A DNA stretch of 64,000 nt from 1162T-S-0a-05 sp050299435 (GTDB lineage: Bacteria; Pseudomonadota; Gammaproteobacteria; Pseudomonadales; Cellvibrionaceae). The notes beneath the pieces are model-generated. The model ran no database searches, had not been told where the DNA came from, and saw only the letters and a list, made by a program, of their open reading frames with translations. The DNA is taken from assembly GCA_050299435.1 (NCBI GenBank), contig JBNKVX010000002.1, forward strand, positions 1 to 64,000, in the 5' to 3' direction. How positions within the stretch are numbered: position 1 is the stretch's first letter; every line of letters starts with the position of its first letter. The translations under genes and the position numbers were made by a program. Of this stretch, positions 8,913-16,621 are shown piece by piece.

Positions 8913-9311
8913 ATGGCAAGTATTGATGAAGAACCCCTACCGGACGGTGAACTTGTACTTCAAACATTAGCGCTACCTAAAGACACAAATTCAAACGGTG
9001 ATGTTTTTGGCGGTTGGTTAATGTCACAAATGGATCTGGCTGGCGCCATTGCCGCAAGAGAAATCGCCAAGGGTCGAGTCACCACAGTAGCGGTTGGCAA
9101 CATGGCCTTTCTGAGACCTGTTCCTGTTGGCTCAACAGTCAGTTGTTATTGTAGTGTTACTGAAGTTGGGCGCTCATCCATTAAAACGGTTATTGAAGTA
9201 TGGGTGAAACAATATGACAAACGTCTACAAGCAAAAGTTACCGAAGGCGAATTTGTTTACGTCGCAATTGATAATACGGGTCGTACCCGACCAGTCCCGA
9301 AAGATGACTGA
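8913..9311 (+). CDS. yciA: Acyl-CoA thioesterase, YciA-type hotdog protein
   Basis: 132 residues with a single hotdog fold. The YciA/BACH motif NSNGDVFGGWLMSQMDLAGA (about residues 28-47) contains the catalytic Asp, and VGNMAFLRPVPVGSTV is the second conserved strand. It should hydrolyse short- to medium-chain acyl-CoAs in the cytoplasm. 43 bp after the TRAP permease gene and followed by a terminator, so possibly transcribed with the TRAP genes. Confidence 0.9.
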   Translation: MASIDEEPLPDGELVLQTLALPKDTNSNGDVFGGWLMSQMDLAGAIAAREIAKGRVTTVAVGNMAFLRPVPVGSTVSCYCSVTEVGRSSIKTVIEVWVKQYDKRLQAKVTEGEFVYVAIDNTGRTRPVPKDD

Positions 9312-9316
9312 AAATA

Positions 9317-9341
9317 AAAAGCCCGCTTAGTTCGGGCTTTC
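9317..9341 (+). terminator. Rho-independent terminator after yciA
   Basis: AAAGCCCG (9318-9325) and CGGGCTTT (9333-9340) form an 8-bp stem with a 7-nt loop. It lies between the convergent yciA and GST genes and may serve both. Confidence 0.85.
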
Positions 9342-9349
9342 TTAACCTT

Positions 9350-9982
9350 TTATGCAATTTTCATTGCTTCGGGATCTGGCCCCAAGGGTTCAAACTCTTT
9401 AAACAAATCACTGGCTTCCATGGTTCGCCAAAGTTTTTCTAGCTTGGGAAAATTGGAAAATTCAATAACACCCAAGCTTTTTTCCTCGTGAAAATTACAC
9501 GCAGTCACTATCGCAATACTAGCTTGATTAAGTTCATTGATCAGCGGTTTTTCACATGCGTGTTCCAATAAACCAAAAGCGGAAACAATTTGATTTCGAA
9601 TTCGTGCTTCCCATTTTGCGAATCGGGTTTCCTGTGGGCGCATTTCCATTTCGTAATAGAGCTGCACCAATTTTTCTGCGGTAATTTGCGCGATGCTCAT
9701 TGCGCAAATCAATTCCTGTTGTTTTTCATTTGATTGCTTGTAAAGCGTTTTTGCAGAGTCACACTTCAACTCAACATATTGAAGGATGTGGCTGGAATCC
9801 ATTAACACAGTTCCATCGTCGCAAACAAAAGTTGGCGCTCTTACTAGCGGGTTAATGCTGTGGAATTTATCGAAATCCGCAAAAACTGAAATCGCTTCAT
9901 GTTCAAAATTCAATTCTAGCCAACGCATACTTATTGCCACTCGCCGCACAAAGGGTGAGTCCAACATACCGATCAATTTCAT
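9350..9982 (-). CDS. Glutathione S-transferase family protein
   Basis: 210 residues. The N-terminal thioredoxin-fold half begins MKLIGMLDSPFVRRVAISM, with S9 in the position of the activating Ser/Cys, then the substrate-side LVRAPTFV and DSSHILQYVE (the Glu-Ser-type glutathione site). The C-terminal half is all-helical. Likely conjugates or reduces electrophiles with glutathione; the substrate is unknown. Divergent from the GlxA-type regulator, 105 bp apart. Confidence 0.85.
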   Translation of the reverse strand: MKLIGMLDSPFVRRVAISMRWLELNFEHEAISVFADFDKFHSINPLVRAPTFVCDDGTVLMDSSHILQYVELKCDSAKTLYKQSNEKQQELICAMSIAQITAEKLVQLYYEMEMRPQETRFAKWEARIRNQIVSAFGLLEHACEKPLINELNQASIAIVTACNFHEEKSLGVIEFSNFPKLEKLWRTMEASDLFKEFEPLGPDPEAMKIA

Positions 9983-10087
9983 ACCTTTTCCTTTTTAAAT
10001 TTCTTTCTGTGTGCACTCATACTGAGGCTTTGTTATATCAAACGTAATAGGCTAATATGACACTCTACGTTAATATTAAGCCAAATC

Positions 10088-11035
10088 ATGCCTGCACATA
10101 AGATTGCTATCCTCAGTTACTCTGGCCAGGCTTTCTTTGAATTAGCCTGCGCCGTTGAATTGTTTGTTTTGAAGCGGCCTGAGATTCCAAACTGGTACCA
10201 CACCGACCTCGTCACCTTCGAAGAAAGCAGTCAAACCTCAAATATCGGCATTGCGCTACAGGGCGCCCGCCAGATCGCAACATTTGCGCCCTACGACACA
10301 ATCGTGATTTCCAGCTGGCCCACTACGGCAAACGATATACCTGAAGGACTCGCAAAGGCTTTGATACGCGCCCACAAGCAAGGCAAGCGCTTACTTACAT
10401 TTTGTTCGGGATCCTTTTTGCTTGCTCGCTTGGGCATCTTGAATGGCCGATCTGCCACCACACATTGGCGCTACGCGGACGAGTTTATTCGTGTTTTCCC
10501 CCTAGTGAACTACGTCGGGAATGTGCTTTACATCTACGAAAATAATATTGGCACTTCAGCAGGCAGTGCTGCTGCGCTTGATCTAGGTCTGGCGGTGATT
10601 CGTGAGGATTTCAATTCAGATGCCGCTAACAAAGTTGCCAGGCGCATGGTTGTGGCTGCACACAGAAATGGCGGGCAGGCACAGTTTGTCGAAACGCCAT
10701 TGCGCAAACGCCCTGATTTACTTGGAGAAACACTGGACTGGGCCTTAAAAAATCTCGATAAACTTCAAAGTGTCGAAGAACTGGCCCAACGTGCCTGTAT
10801 GTCGCGACGAACTTTTGATAGGAAATTCAGGGCCAGTATGAATCTGAGCCCACAAATGTGGATTGTTAATCGACGTATAGAACTAGCACGTCAACTTTTG
10901 GAAAAAAGCGATCAGCATATAGAAGCAGTTGCTGAAATTACCGGTTTCGATACACCGGAAACTCTGAGACATCATTTTAGAAAGCAACTTGGCCTAAGCC
11001 CTTCACAATATCGCAACAATTTCCGCGCTGTTTAA
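10088..11035 (+). CDS. GlxA-type transcriptional regulator (DJ-1/PfpI domain + AraC HTH)
   Basis: 315 residues. Residues 1-170 form a DJ-1/PfpI-like amidase-fold domain with a nucleophile-elbow cysteine in LLTFCSGSFLLARLG; residues about 215-315 form the AraC DNA-binding domain (VEELAQRACMSRRTFDRKF and IEAVAEITGFDTPETLRHHF, the two HTH units). Members activate genes of nitrogen-compound or thiol metabolism. The divergent GST is the most likely target here, by position only. Confidence 0.92.
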   Translation: MPAHKIAILSYSGQAFFELACAVELFVLKRPEIPNWYHTDLVTFEESSQTSNIGIALQGARQIATFAPYDTIVISSWPTTANDIPEGLAKALIRAHKQGKRLLTFCSGSFLLARLGILNGRSATTHWRYADEFIRVFPLVNYVGNVLYIYENNIGTSAGSAAALDLGLAVIREDFNSDAANKVARRMVVAAHRNGGQAQFVETPLRKRPDLLGETLDWALKNLDKLQSVEELAQRACMSRRTFDRKFRASMNLSPQMWIVNRRIELARQLLEKSDQHIEAVAEITGFDTPETLRHHFRKQLGLSPSQYRNNFRAV

Positions 11036-11320
11036 ATTCTTATTTCGCAAAGGGTGTAATTATCAAATATGTGATTATGGTCACGTAGCCACTCTGTTTC
11101 ATAGCTTTTCATGACTTTTCAAAATTAGATATCTATCCTGCCGAAACAGTGTGGGTAGCAAAATAGAATGACAGATCTTTGATGTATCAGAAACTTTTTA
11201 TTTGAACAAAATTTAAAAATATTCATGGCCTTTTCTTGAAAAGTTGTTACGAAAAGCTCCCTCCTTATTTTGTTTCTTGTGCTTTCAGAAAATTTTAAAA
11301 TTAAGTTTAGGGGGATGACG

Positions 11321-12328
11321 ATGTCACCACGAAGAGTAAGCAATTATGTTGCAGCGTTTATCATACTGAGTATCGCTGCTCTCAGCGCCACCGCAGCAGA
11401 AGTCGATTTTGTAGCAGTCCGGGGTTATGCTAATAATCAAAATTTTCAACAAGCGGAACTGGCAATTAATGATAACGACGCGCGTATTACTGACAATGAT
11501 GCGCGAATTGCAATGTTGGAGACACTGGTAGCTGAACTTGCTGCTACAAATCAGGCACTGCAAGATCAGGTGAATACCCTGTCTACCGGCATCGTGCCTA
11601 ATCTCGGCGATTATGTTTCTGTCGGGACTGACGAGAACGGCTACACCGCCGTATTTTTTGACGAAACCAATGTGTATGTAAGAAGTGGCTCCAAAACGCT
11701 TTATACCTCCAATGGATTGGGGAATTTGATTTTGGGTTACAACACCACCTGGAAGGATCCCAATAATGACTCTTATTACACTCGCGAACCGCATTGTTCA
11801 CATGGCTACCTGGAATTTCTGTTATTGGATATTGAAATGAATCAGGAAAATTGTGAGTCCCGTGGCTATGTTTGGTCAGATGTGCACAAAAGTGGCTCAC
11901 ACAACCTGGTTGTGGGCGAAGGCCACAACTACTCAGGCAGCAGAAACATTGTGAGTGGACTGAATAATGCTGTTGCCGGGGATAACGCGATAGTAACTGG
12001 TGGCAGAAGCTTATCCGGTTCCAGCGGTGCTATCGTTGCAGGCTGGGACTCAGAAGTTACCGCAGCCGGATTTATTGGCTCCGGAAGCAATAACAAAATA
12101 CATGGTATGAATGGCGCAATAGTTGGATCAGATTATTCAACAGTTTCCGCTCATGGTGGTGCTGTCTTTGGCGGAAATAGCATCGTGGTAAGGGGAGATG
12201 GTGGAACCGCTTTAGGTGGTGATGAGAATGTCGTTTATGGTGACGATTCTACTGTTGTTGGAGGTTATCAGAGAAGGTCACGAGATCAATACAATATTGT
12301 TGTGGGTAATATTGTAGAAGATCAGTAA
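11321..12328 (+). CDS. Exported coiled-coil protein with YadA-head-like 14-residue repeats, no anchor
   Basis: I do not recognise a named family. The start at ATG 11321 follows an AGGGGG Shine-Dalgarno by 6 nt (ATG 11315 is adjacent to it). The 335-residue product has a signal peptide ending near ALSATAA; a heptad-rich segment (NDARITDNDARIAMLETLVA, about residues 50-90); a middle domain with four or more cysteines; and, from about residue 205 to the end, eight to nine degenerate 14-15-residue repeats of the pattern NxVxGxxNxxxGDNA, as in the left-handed beta-roll heads of trimeric autotransporters. There is no C-terminal beta-barrel anchor or LPXTG-like signal. It may be a secreted or surface-bound trimer. 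Its own terminator follows and no functional neighbour is evident. Confidence 0.75.
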   Translation: MSPRRVSNYVAAFIILSIAALSATAAEVDFVAVRGYANNQNFQQAELAINDNDARITDNDARIAMLETLVAELAATNQALQDQVNTLSTGIVPNLGDYVSVGTDENGYTAVFFDETNVYVRSGSKTLYTSNGLGNLILGYNTTWKDPNNDSYYTREPHCSHGYLEFLLLDIEMNQENCESRGYVWSDVHKSGSHNLVVGEGHNYSGSRNIVSGLNNAVAGDNAIVTGGRSLSGSSGAIVAGWDSEVTAAGFIGSGSNNKIHGMNGAIVGSDYSTVSAHGGAVFGGNSIVVRGDGGTALGGDENVVYGDDSTVVGGYQRRSRDQYNIVVGNIVEDQ

Positions 12329-12354
12329 ATAAAACCCGAATCAAACCTAAGAGG

Positions 12355-12384
12355 AAAGCGTTGTTGATTAACAACGCTTTTTTT
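12355..12384 (+). terminator. Rho-independent terminator
   Basis: AAAGCGTTGTT (12355-12365) pairs with AACAACGCTTT (12370-12380), with a 4-nt loop and a run of T to 12384. Ends the transcript of the beta-roll protein. Confidence 0.92.
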
Positions 12385-12459
12385 ATTTCACATTTGTTAA
12401 CTTGTCAGTGCGCACTCAGATGTTTATGATTTTTCAACATTCTCAGCGGGTGTGCTGCT

Positions 12460-13404
12460 ATGCTGCGCGTACTGACCTATTTTTCTATACTGTTCTTTTT
12501 GTCATCTTGCGGTGACTCGTCTACAGATATTGCACTTGGCACATTGGAACGAGATCGTATTGTTCATAAAGCCACAGCAAACGAAGTCATTGTTTCTGCT
12601 CCCGCGACGGAAGGCTCTCAAGTCAAAGCAGGCGACTTACTTGTTCAATTGGATACGCAAAGACAGGAAGCCAAGCTGGCTCTAGCTCAAGCTGAAGTAT
12701 CTCGAGCTCAAGCTTCACTGGAACAACTGCGAAATGGCGCAAGAAAAGAGGATGTGGATGCTGCTCGAGCGCGCGTTCATGGCGCACAAGCGAATTTAGA
12801 TTTGGCAGAAAAAAACTATCTAAGAAGTAAGCAGTTGTTTGAGCAGAAATTGAGTAATCAAGCTGATCTCGACAGAGCGCTTGGCGAACGTGAAGCTGCT
12901 GAAGCCTCAGCAGAAGAAGCCACTAAAGCGCTTTTGAGTTTAACCAATGGAACACGAAAGGAAGAGCTAGAACAAGGGGAAGCTGCCTTGGCAGCCGCGA
13001 ATGCTCAACTTTCATTGGAACAATACAACTTGAATGAATTGAGTATTCGCGCGACACGCGATGGCTATCTTGATCGCCTTCCGTGGAATGAAGGTGAGCG
13101 GGTGCAGGCTGGTTCAACAGTCGCAGTTATGTTAGCCAACACGCAAGCATTTGCTCGCGTTTATGTACCGGAAATATGGCGGGTCAAAGTCGTCGTTGGC
13201 CAAGACTATGAAGTGAAAATTGATGGCCTGGATAAAACTATGACAGCAAAGCTGAGGTGGATTGCCAGTGAGGCATCTTTTACCCCTTACTATGCCTTAA
13301 ATGAACGAGATCGTTCGCGCCTGGTTTACGTCGCAGAGTTTGATATTGAAGAGAGTGATGCTCTGCCCATCGGCTTACCCGTTGAAGTTATCCTAAGTGA
13401 ATAA
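12460..13404 (+). CDS. HlyD-type periplasmic adaptor lipoprotein (YbhG-like)
   Basis: 314 residues. The signal peptide ends in a lipobox (FLSSC, Cys17). A first lipoyl half-motif follows (VSAPATEGSQVKAGDLLVQL), then a long alpha-helical hairpin rich in Ala, Glu and Leu (about residues 70-195), then the second half (IRATRDGYLDRL) and a beta-barrel domain. This is the membrane-fusion protein of a tripartite exporter, bridging the ABC permease to an outer-membrane channel. First gene of a three-gene operon; 3 bp separate it from the ATPase. No outer-membrane factor gene is present, so a TolC encoded elsewhere would be needed. Confidence 0.92.
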   Translation: MLRVLTYFSILFFLSSCGDSSTDIALGTLERDRIVHKATANEVIVSAPATEGSQVKAGDLLVQLDTQRQEAKLALAQAEVSRAQASLEQLRNGARKEDVDAARARVHGAQANLDLAEKNYLRSKQLFEQKLSNQADLDRALGEREAAEASAEEATKALLSLTNGTRKEELEQGEAALAAANAQLSLEQYNLNELSIRATRDGYLDRLPWNEGERVQAGSTVAVMLANTQAFARVYVPEIWRVKVVVGQDYEVKIDGLDKTMTAKLRWIASEASFTPYYALNERDRSRLVYVAEFDIEESDALPIGLPVEVILSE

Positions 13405-13407
13405 GAA

Positions 13408-14349
13408 GTGAGCGAGCTGGTAATACGCACTCAAAAACTCACCAAAAAATTTGGTGATTTCACGGCCGTTAATAATATTTCCCTCGCCGTTGAAAAGGCG
13501 AGCATTTATGGCTTTCTTGGTCCGAATGGCTGCGGCAAATCTACGACTATTCGCATGCTATGTGGGCTTCTGACACCCAATGGGGGTGAAGCTGAAGTTC
13601 TTGGTCTCGACGTTAAAAAACACGCAGAGTCCTTGCGCAGAAAAATTGGCTACATGACCCAGAAATTTTCACTTTATGGTGATCTTAGCGTAGAAGAAAA
13701 TTTAAAATTTCTGGGGCGAATTTATCAGTTAGATAAGTTCACCTTAAAAGAACGTATAGCAGAATTATTGGATACTTATGCCTTAGAAGATATGCGCCAC
13801 CGCTACGCAGATACCATGAGTGGTGGTCAGAAACAGCGATTAGCGCTAGCCGCTGCAACCTTACATAAACCACAATTATTATTTCTGGATGAACCCACCT
13901 CCGCTGTTGACCCTGAAAATCGCCGCGATTTCTGGGAAAAACTATTTGATCTCTGCGACACGGGTACAAGTATTCTGGTTTCAACTCACTACATGGACGA
14001 AGCAGAACGCTGTCATAAACTTGCGATTCTCGAAAGCGGTGAACTACGGGGTGAAGGTTCTCCAAAAAAATTAATGGATGAAATGGGGGCGCAAGTAATC
14101 GAAGTCAGTGGGCCTCACCTAAGGCAAATTAAGCACGATCTTCTGAAACTTGAAAAAGTTCGCTCTGCTGCACAGCAGGGAATTCGTTTACGCGTTTTGG
14201 TTGACGACAGTGTTAAGGATGCGCTTTCTTATTTGGCTTCAGCTTTACCAAACGAAATTCATTTAAACAGCGCCAATCCCAGCCTTGAAGACGTGTTTGT
14301 ATTGCTAACCGGTGAGGGGAGAAAACTCACAGAGGAAAATTCATCATGA
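13408..14349 (+). CDS. ABC-2 type exporter ATP-binding protein
   Basis: 313 residues, GTG start. Walker A GPNGCGKST, Q-loop MTQKFSLYGDLSVEEN, signature MSGGQKQRLAL and Walker B LLFLDEPTSAVDPENR are present. The C-terminal domain matches drug-exporter ATPases of the CcmA/DrrA kind. Unlike E. coli YbhF, which carries two nucleotide-binding domains, this has one, so the working transporter is probably a dimer of ATPases with a permease dimer. The last 4 bp overlap the permease start. Confidence 0.94.
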   Translation: MSELVIRTQKLTKKFGDFTAVNNISLAVEKASIYGFLGPNGCGKSTTIRMLCGLLTPNGGEAEVLGLDVKKHAESLRRKIGYMTQKFSLYGDLSVEENLKFLGRIYQLDKFTLKERIAELLDTYALEDMRHRYADTMSGGQKQRLALAAATLHKPQLLFLDEPTSAVDPENRRDFWEKLFDLCDTGTSILVSTHYMDEAERCHKLAILESGELRGEGSPKKLMDEMGAQVIEVSGPHLRQIKHDLLKLEKVRSAAQQGIRLRVLVDDSVKDALSYLASALPNEIHLNSANPSLEDVFVLLTGEGRKLTEENSS

Positions 14350-15452
14350 ATTTTCTCCATCGCATGTTAGCCATAATGCATAAAGAGGTGTTGCAGCTTA
14401 AACGCGATCGTCTGACCTTTGGCATGATTGTGATGATCCCACTGATTCAACTTCTCTTGTTTGGTTACGCAATTAATACCAATGTGCGCAACATACCTGT
14501 TGGCGTAGTCGATATGAGTGCAAGCGCAGGCGGCCGAATTATCCTGGAAACGATTAAAGCAACACAAGTAGTGAACGTACGTGCTTTCTATCAAACACCC
14601 AAGGAAGCTGAGCAGGCGATCATTCGTGGAGAAGTACGTGCCGTACTCGTATTACCGAATGATTTACCTAAACGTTTGGTAAACAACGAAACTATTGGTC
14701 AATGGTTAGTTGATGGGTCTGACACCATGGTAAGTGGCGCGATCTTACAATTACAACACATGCCTCTAAGCCAGGTTTTGATTGATCCCATGTTGGACTA
14801 CGGCGTGCAAAGACCTACCTTTGATATTGCCTTGTTTTTCAACCCCGAACGACGCTCAGCCGTAAATATTGTACCTGGTCTCACCGGTGTAATACTCACA
14901 ATGACGATGATATTGTTTACCTCTGCAGCCATAGTGCGTGAGCGCGAGCGTGGCAATTTGGAATTATTGATTACCACTCCTATAAAACCTATTGAACTAA
15001 TGATAGGTAAAATATTGCCTTATATTTTTGTTGGCTTTATTCAGGTAAGTATTGTGTTGGGATTGGGACACCTCGTTTTTTCAGTGCCCATAATTGGAAA
15101 CCTTGTGGATATTTTTGTAGTGACTCTATTGTTTATTTCTGCAAGCCTCACGCTCGGACTCATTATTTCAACGGTGGCAAAAACGCAATTGCAAGCCATG
15201 CAAATGACGGTGTTTGTATTACTTCCATCCATTCTTTTGAGTGGTTTTATGTTTCCTTACGAGGCCATGCCAAAAATTGCACAATACATAGCAGAGATAT
15301 TACCTGCCACGCATTTTATGCGTTTAATTCGCTCTGTAGTCCTTAAAGGCGCAGAATTTCAATCTCTCGTTTTTGATTGCCTTTGGCTTACGGGTTTCAC
15401 AGTAATTGGTTTAGCTATTGCTTCTTTGCGATTCTCCAAAAAGCTGGATTAA
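14346..15452 (+). CDS. ABC-2 type exporter permease (YbhS/YbhR-like)
   Basis: 368 residues. One N-terminal helix (TFGMIVMIPLIQLLLFGYAI) is followed by a large periplasmic domain (about residues 45-170) and five C-terminal helices, with the ABC-2 signature region REREKGN-like RERERGNLELLITTPIKP. Expected to export hydrophobic drugs or other amphiphiles. Only one permease gene is present where Ybh systems have two, pointing to a homodimer. It ends overlapping the convergent DctP gene by 4 bp. Confidence 0.93.
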   Translation: MNFLHRMLAIMHKEVLQLKRDRLTFGMIVMIPLIQLLLFGYAINTNVRNIPVGVVDMSASAGGRIILETIKATQVVNVRAFYQTPKEAEQAIIRGEVRAVLVLPNDLPKRLVNNETIGQWLVDGSDTMVSGAILQLQHMPLSQVLIDPMLDYGVQRPTFDIALFFNPERRSAVNIVPGLTGVILTMTMILFTSAAIVRERERGNLELLITTPIKPIELMIGKILPYIFVGFIQVSIVLGLGHLVFSVPIIGNLVDIFVVTLLFISASLTLGLIISTVAKTQLQAMQMTVFVLLPSILLSGFMFPYEAMPKIAQYIAEILPATHFMRLIRSVVLKGAEFQSLVFDCLWLTGFTVIGLAIASLRFSKKLD

Positions 15453-16582
15453 CGCAAATTAAAATAGGCTTCTTCACTGATTTTCATATAGTTGCGTGTA
15501 CTACCCAAAAAGCTTTTATAGTTTTCATAGACTTTGGCAAAAAATGGGTCTTTTTCAGCTTGCTCCTGATAAATTTCTTCAGCATAGGTTCTCAGTGCTG
15601 CCAGCACATCATCGGGAAACGGTCTTACATCTACATTGTGTTTATTTATTAATTCATCAAGCGCACGGCTATTGTTCGCAGTGTATTCATCTAACATATC
15701 CTGATTTATTGCGCGCGTAGCCACTTCAATGATTTTTTGAAGGTCTGCAGGCAGCGCTTCAAATTTTTCCTTGTTCGCCGTGAATTCAAGACCTGGGCCC
15801 GGCTCATGCCAGCCTGGATAATAGTAATAATCTGCAATTTGATGGAAACCGAAGGCAAGGTCGTTATAGGGGCCAACCCATTCTGTTGCATCGATAACGC
15901 CCGTTTGCAGAGAAGTATAAAGTTCACCGCCAGGTATGTTTTGTGCGATCCCTCCGGCACGTGAAAATACTTCTCCACCTAAACCCGGAATTCGCATGGT
16001 TAAGCCTTTAATGTCTTCAATCGATTTTATTTCACGATTGAACCAACCTCCCATTTGTACACCGGTATTACCGCCGGCAAAGGGAATCAAATTGAAAGGT
16101 GCATACGCTTCTCGCCACAGAGTGAGGCCATCGCCATAATGTAACCAAGCGTTATATTCCTGGGCGTTCATTCCGAAAGGCACAGAGGTAAAAAAGACGG
16201 ATGCAGGGATTTTGCCTTTCCAGTAGTAGGCGCCGCTGTGTCCCATTTCAACACTGCCCGAAGAAACCGCGTCAAATACTTCCAGGGGGCCAACAATTTC
16301 GCGTGCGCCATACACATGGATAAGCATACGCCCACCGCTCATTTCCTTTACTAGCTTTGCGAAATTTTCAGGGGCCAAACCCAGGCCGGGAAAATTTTTA
16401 GGCCAGGAGGTAACCAATTTCCATTCGTATTCTGCTTTGTTCTCCTGGGTAGATGAATCAACAATAGCGCTATGTTTGTTTTCCGAAGTTTTTAATACCA
16501 GCAAAGAAAATAAGACAACACAAGCCAACAACAAAAATACTATCGCAAGAGGCATCCACCAAGGAGAGTATCGCGCATTCAT
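15449..16582 (-). CDS. TRAP transporter substrate-binding protein (DctP family), membrane-anchored
   Basis: 377 residues. After an N-terminal hydrophobic helix (about 11-30), the DctP fold starts at EYEWKLVTSWPKNFPGLG and contains the binding-site Arg in LTMRIPGLGGEVFSRAGG and GVIDATEWVGPYND, as in the TakP/DctP7 group that binds keto acids or lactate, often with a metal. The helix is not followed by a clear cleavage site (LLAC at residue 21 is followed by more hydrophobic residues), so it may be anchored. No permease genes adjoin; the DctQM pair at 6.9-8.9 kb is the nearest candidate partner. Located 39 bp downstream of uvrD. Confidence 0.88.
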   Translation of the reverse strand: MNARYSPWWMPLAIVFLLLACVVLFSLLVLKTSENKHSAIVDSSTQENKAEYEWKLVTSWPKNFPGLGLAPENFAKLVKEMSGGRMLIHVYGAREIVGPLEVFDAVSSGSVEMGHSGAYYWKGKIPASVFFTSVPFGMNAQEYNAWLHYGDGLTLWREAYAPFNLIPFAGGNTGVQMGGWFNREIKSIEDIKGLTMRIPGLGGEVFSRAGGIAQNIPGGELYTSLQTGVIDATEWVGPYNDLAFGFHQIADYYYYPGWHEPGPGLEFTANKEKFEALPADLQKIIEVATRAINQDMLDEYTANNSRALDELINKHNVDVRPFPDDVLAALRTYAEEIYQEQAEKDPFFAKVYENYKSFLGSTRNYMKISEEAYFNLR

Positions 16583-16621
16583 AATTTTCTCACTGATTTT
16601 TCAAAAAAATATTTACTATTA

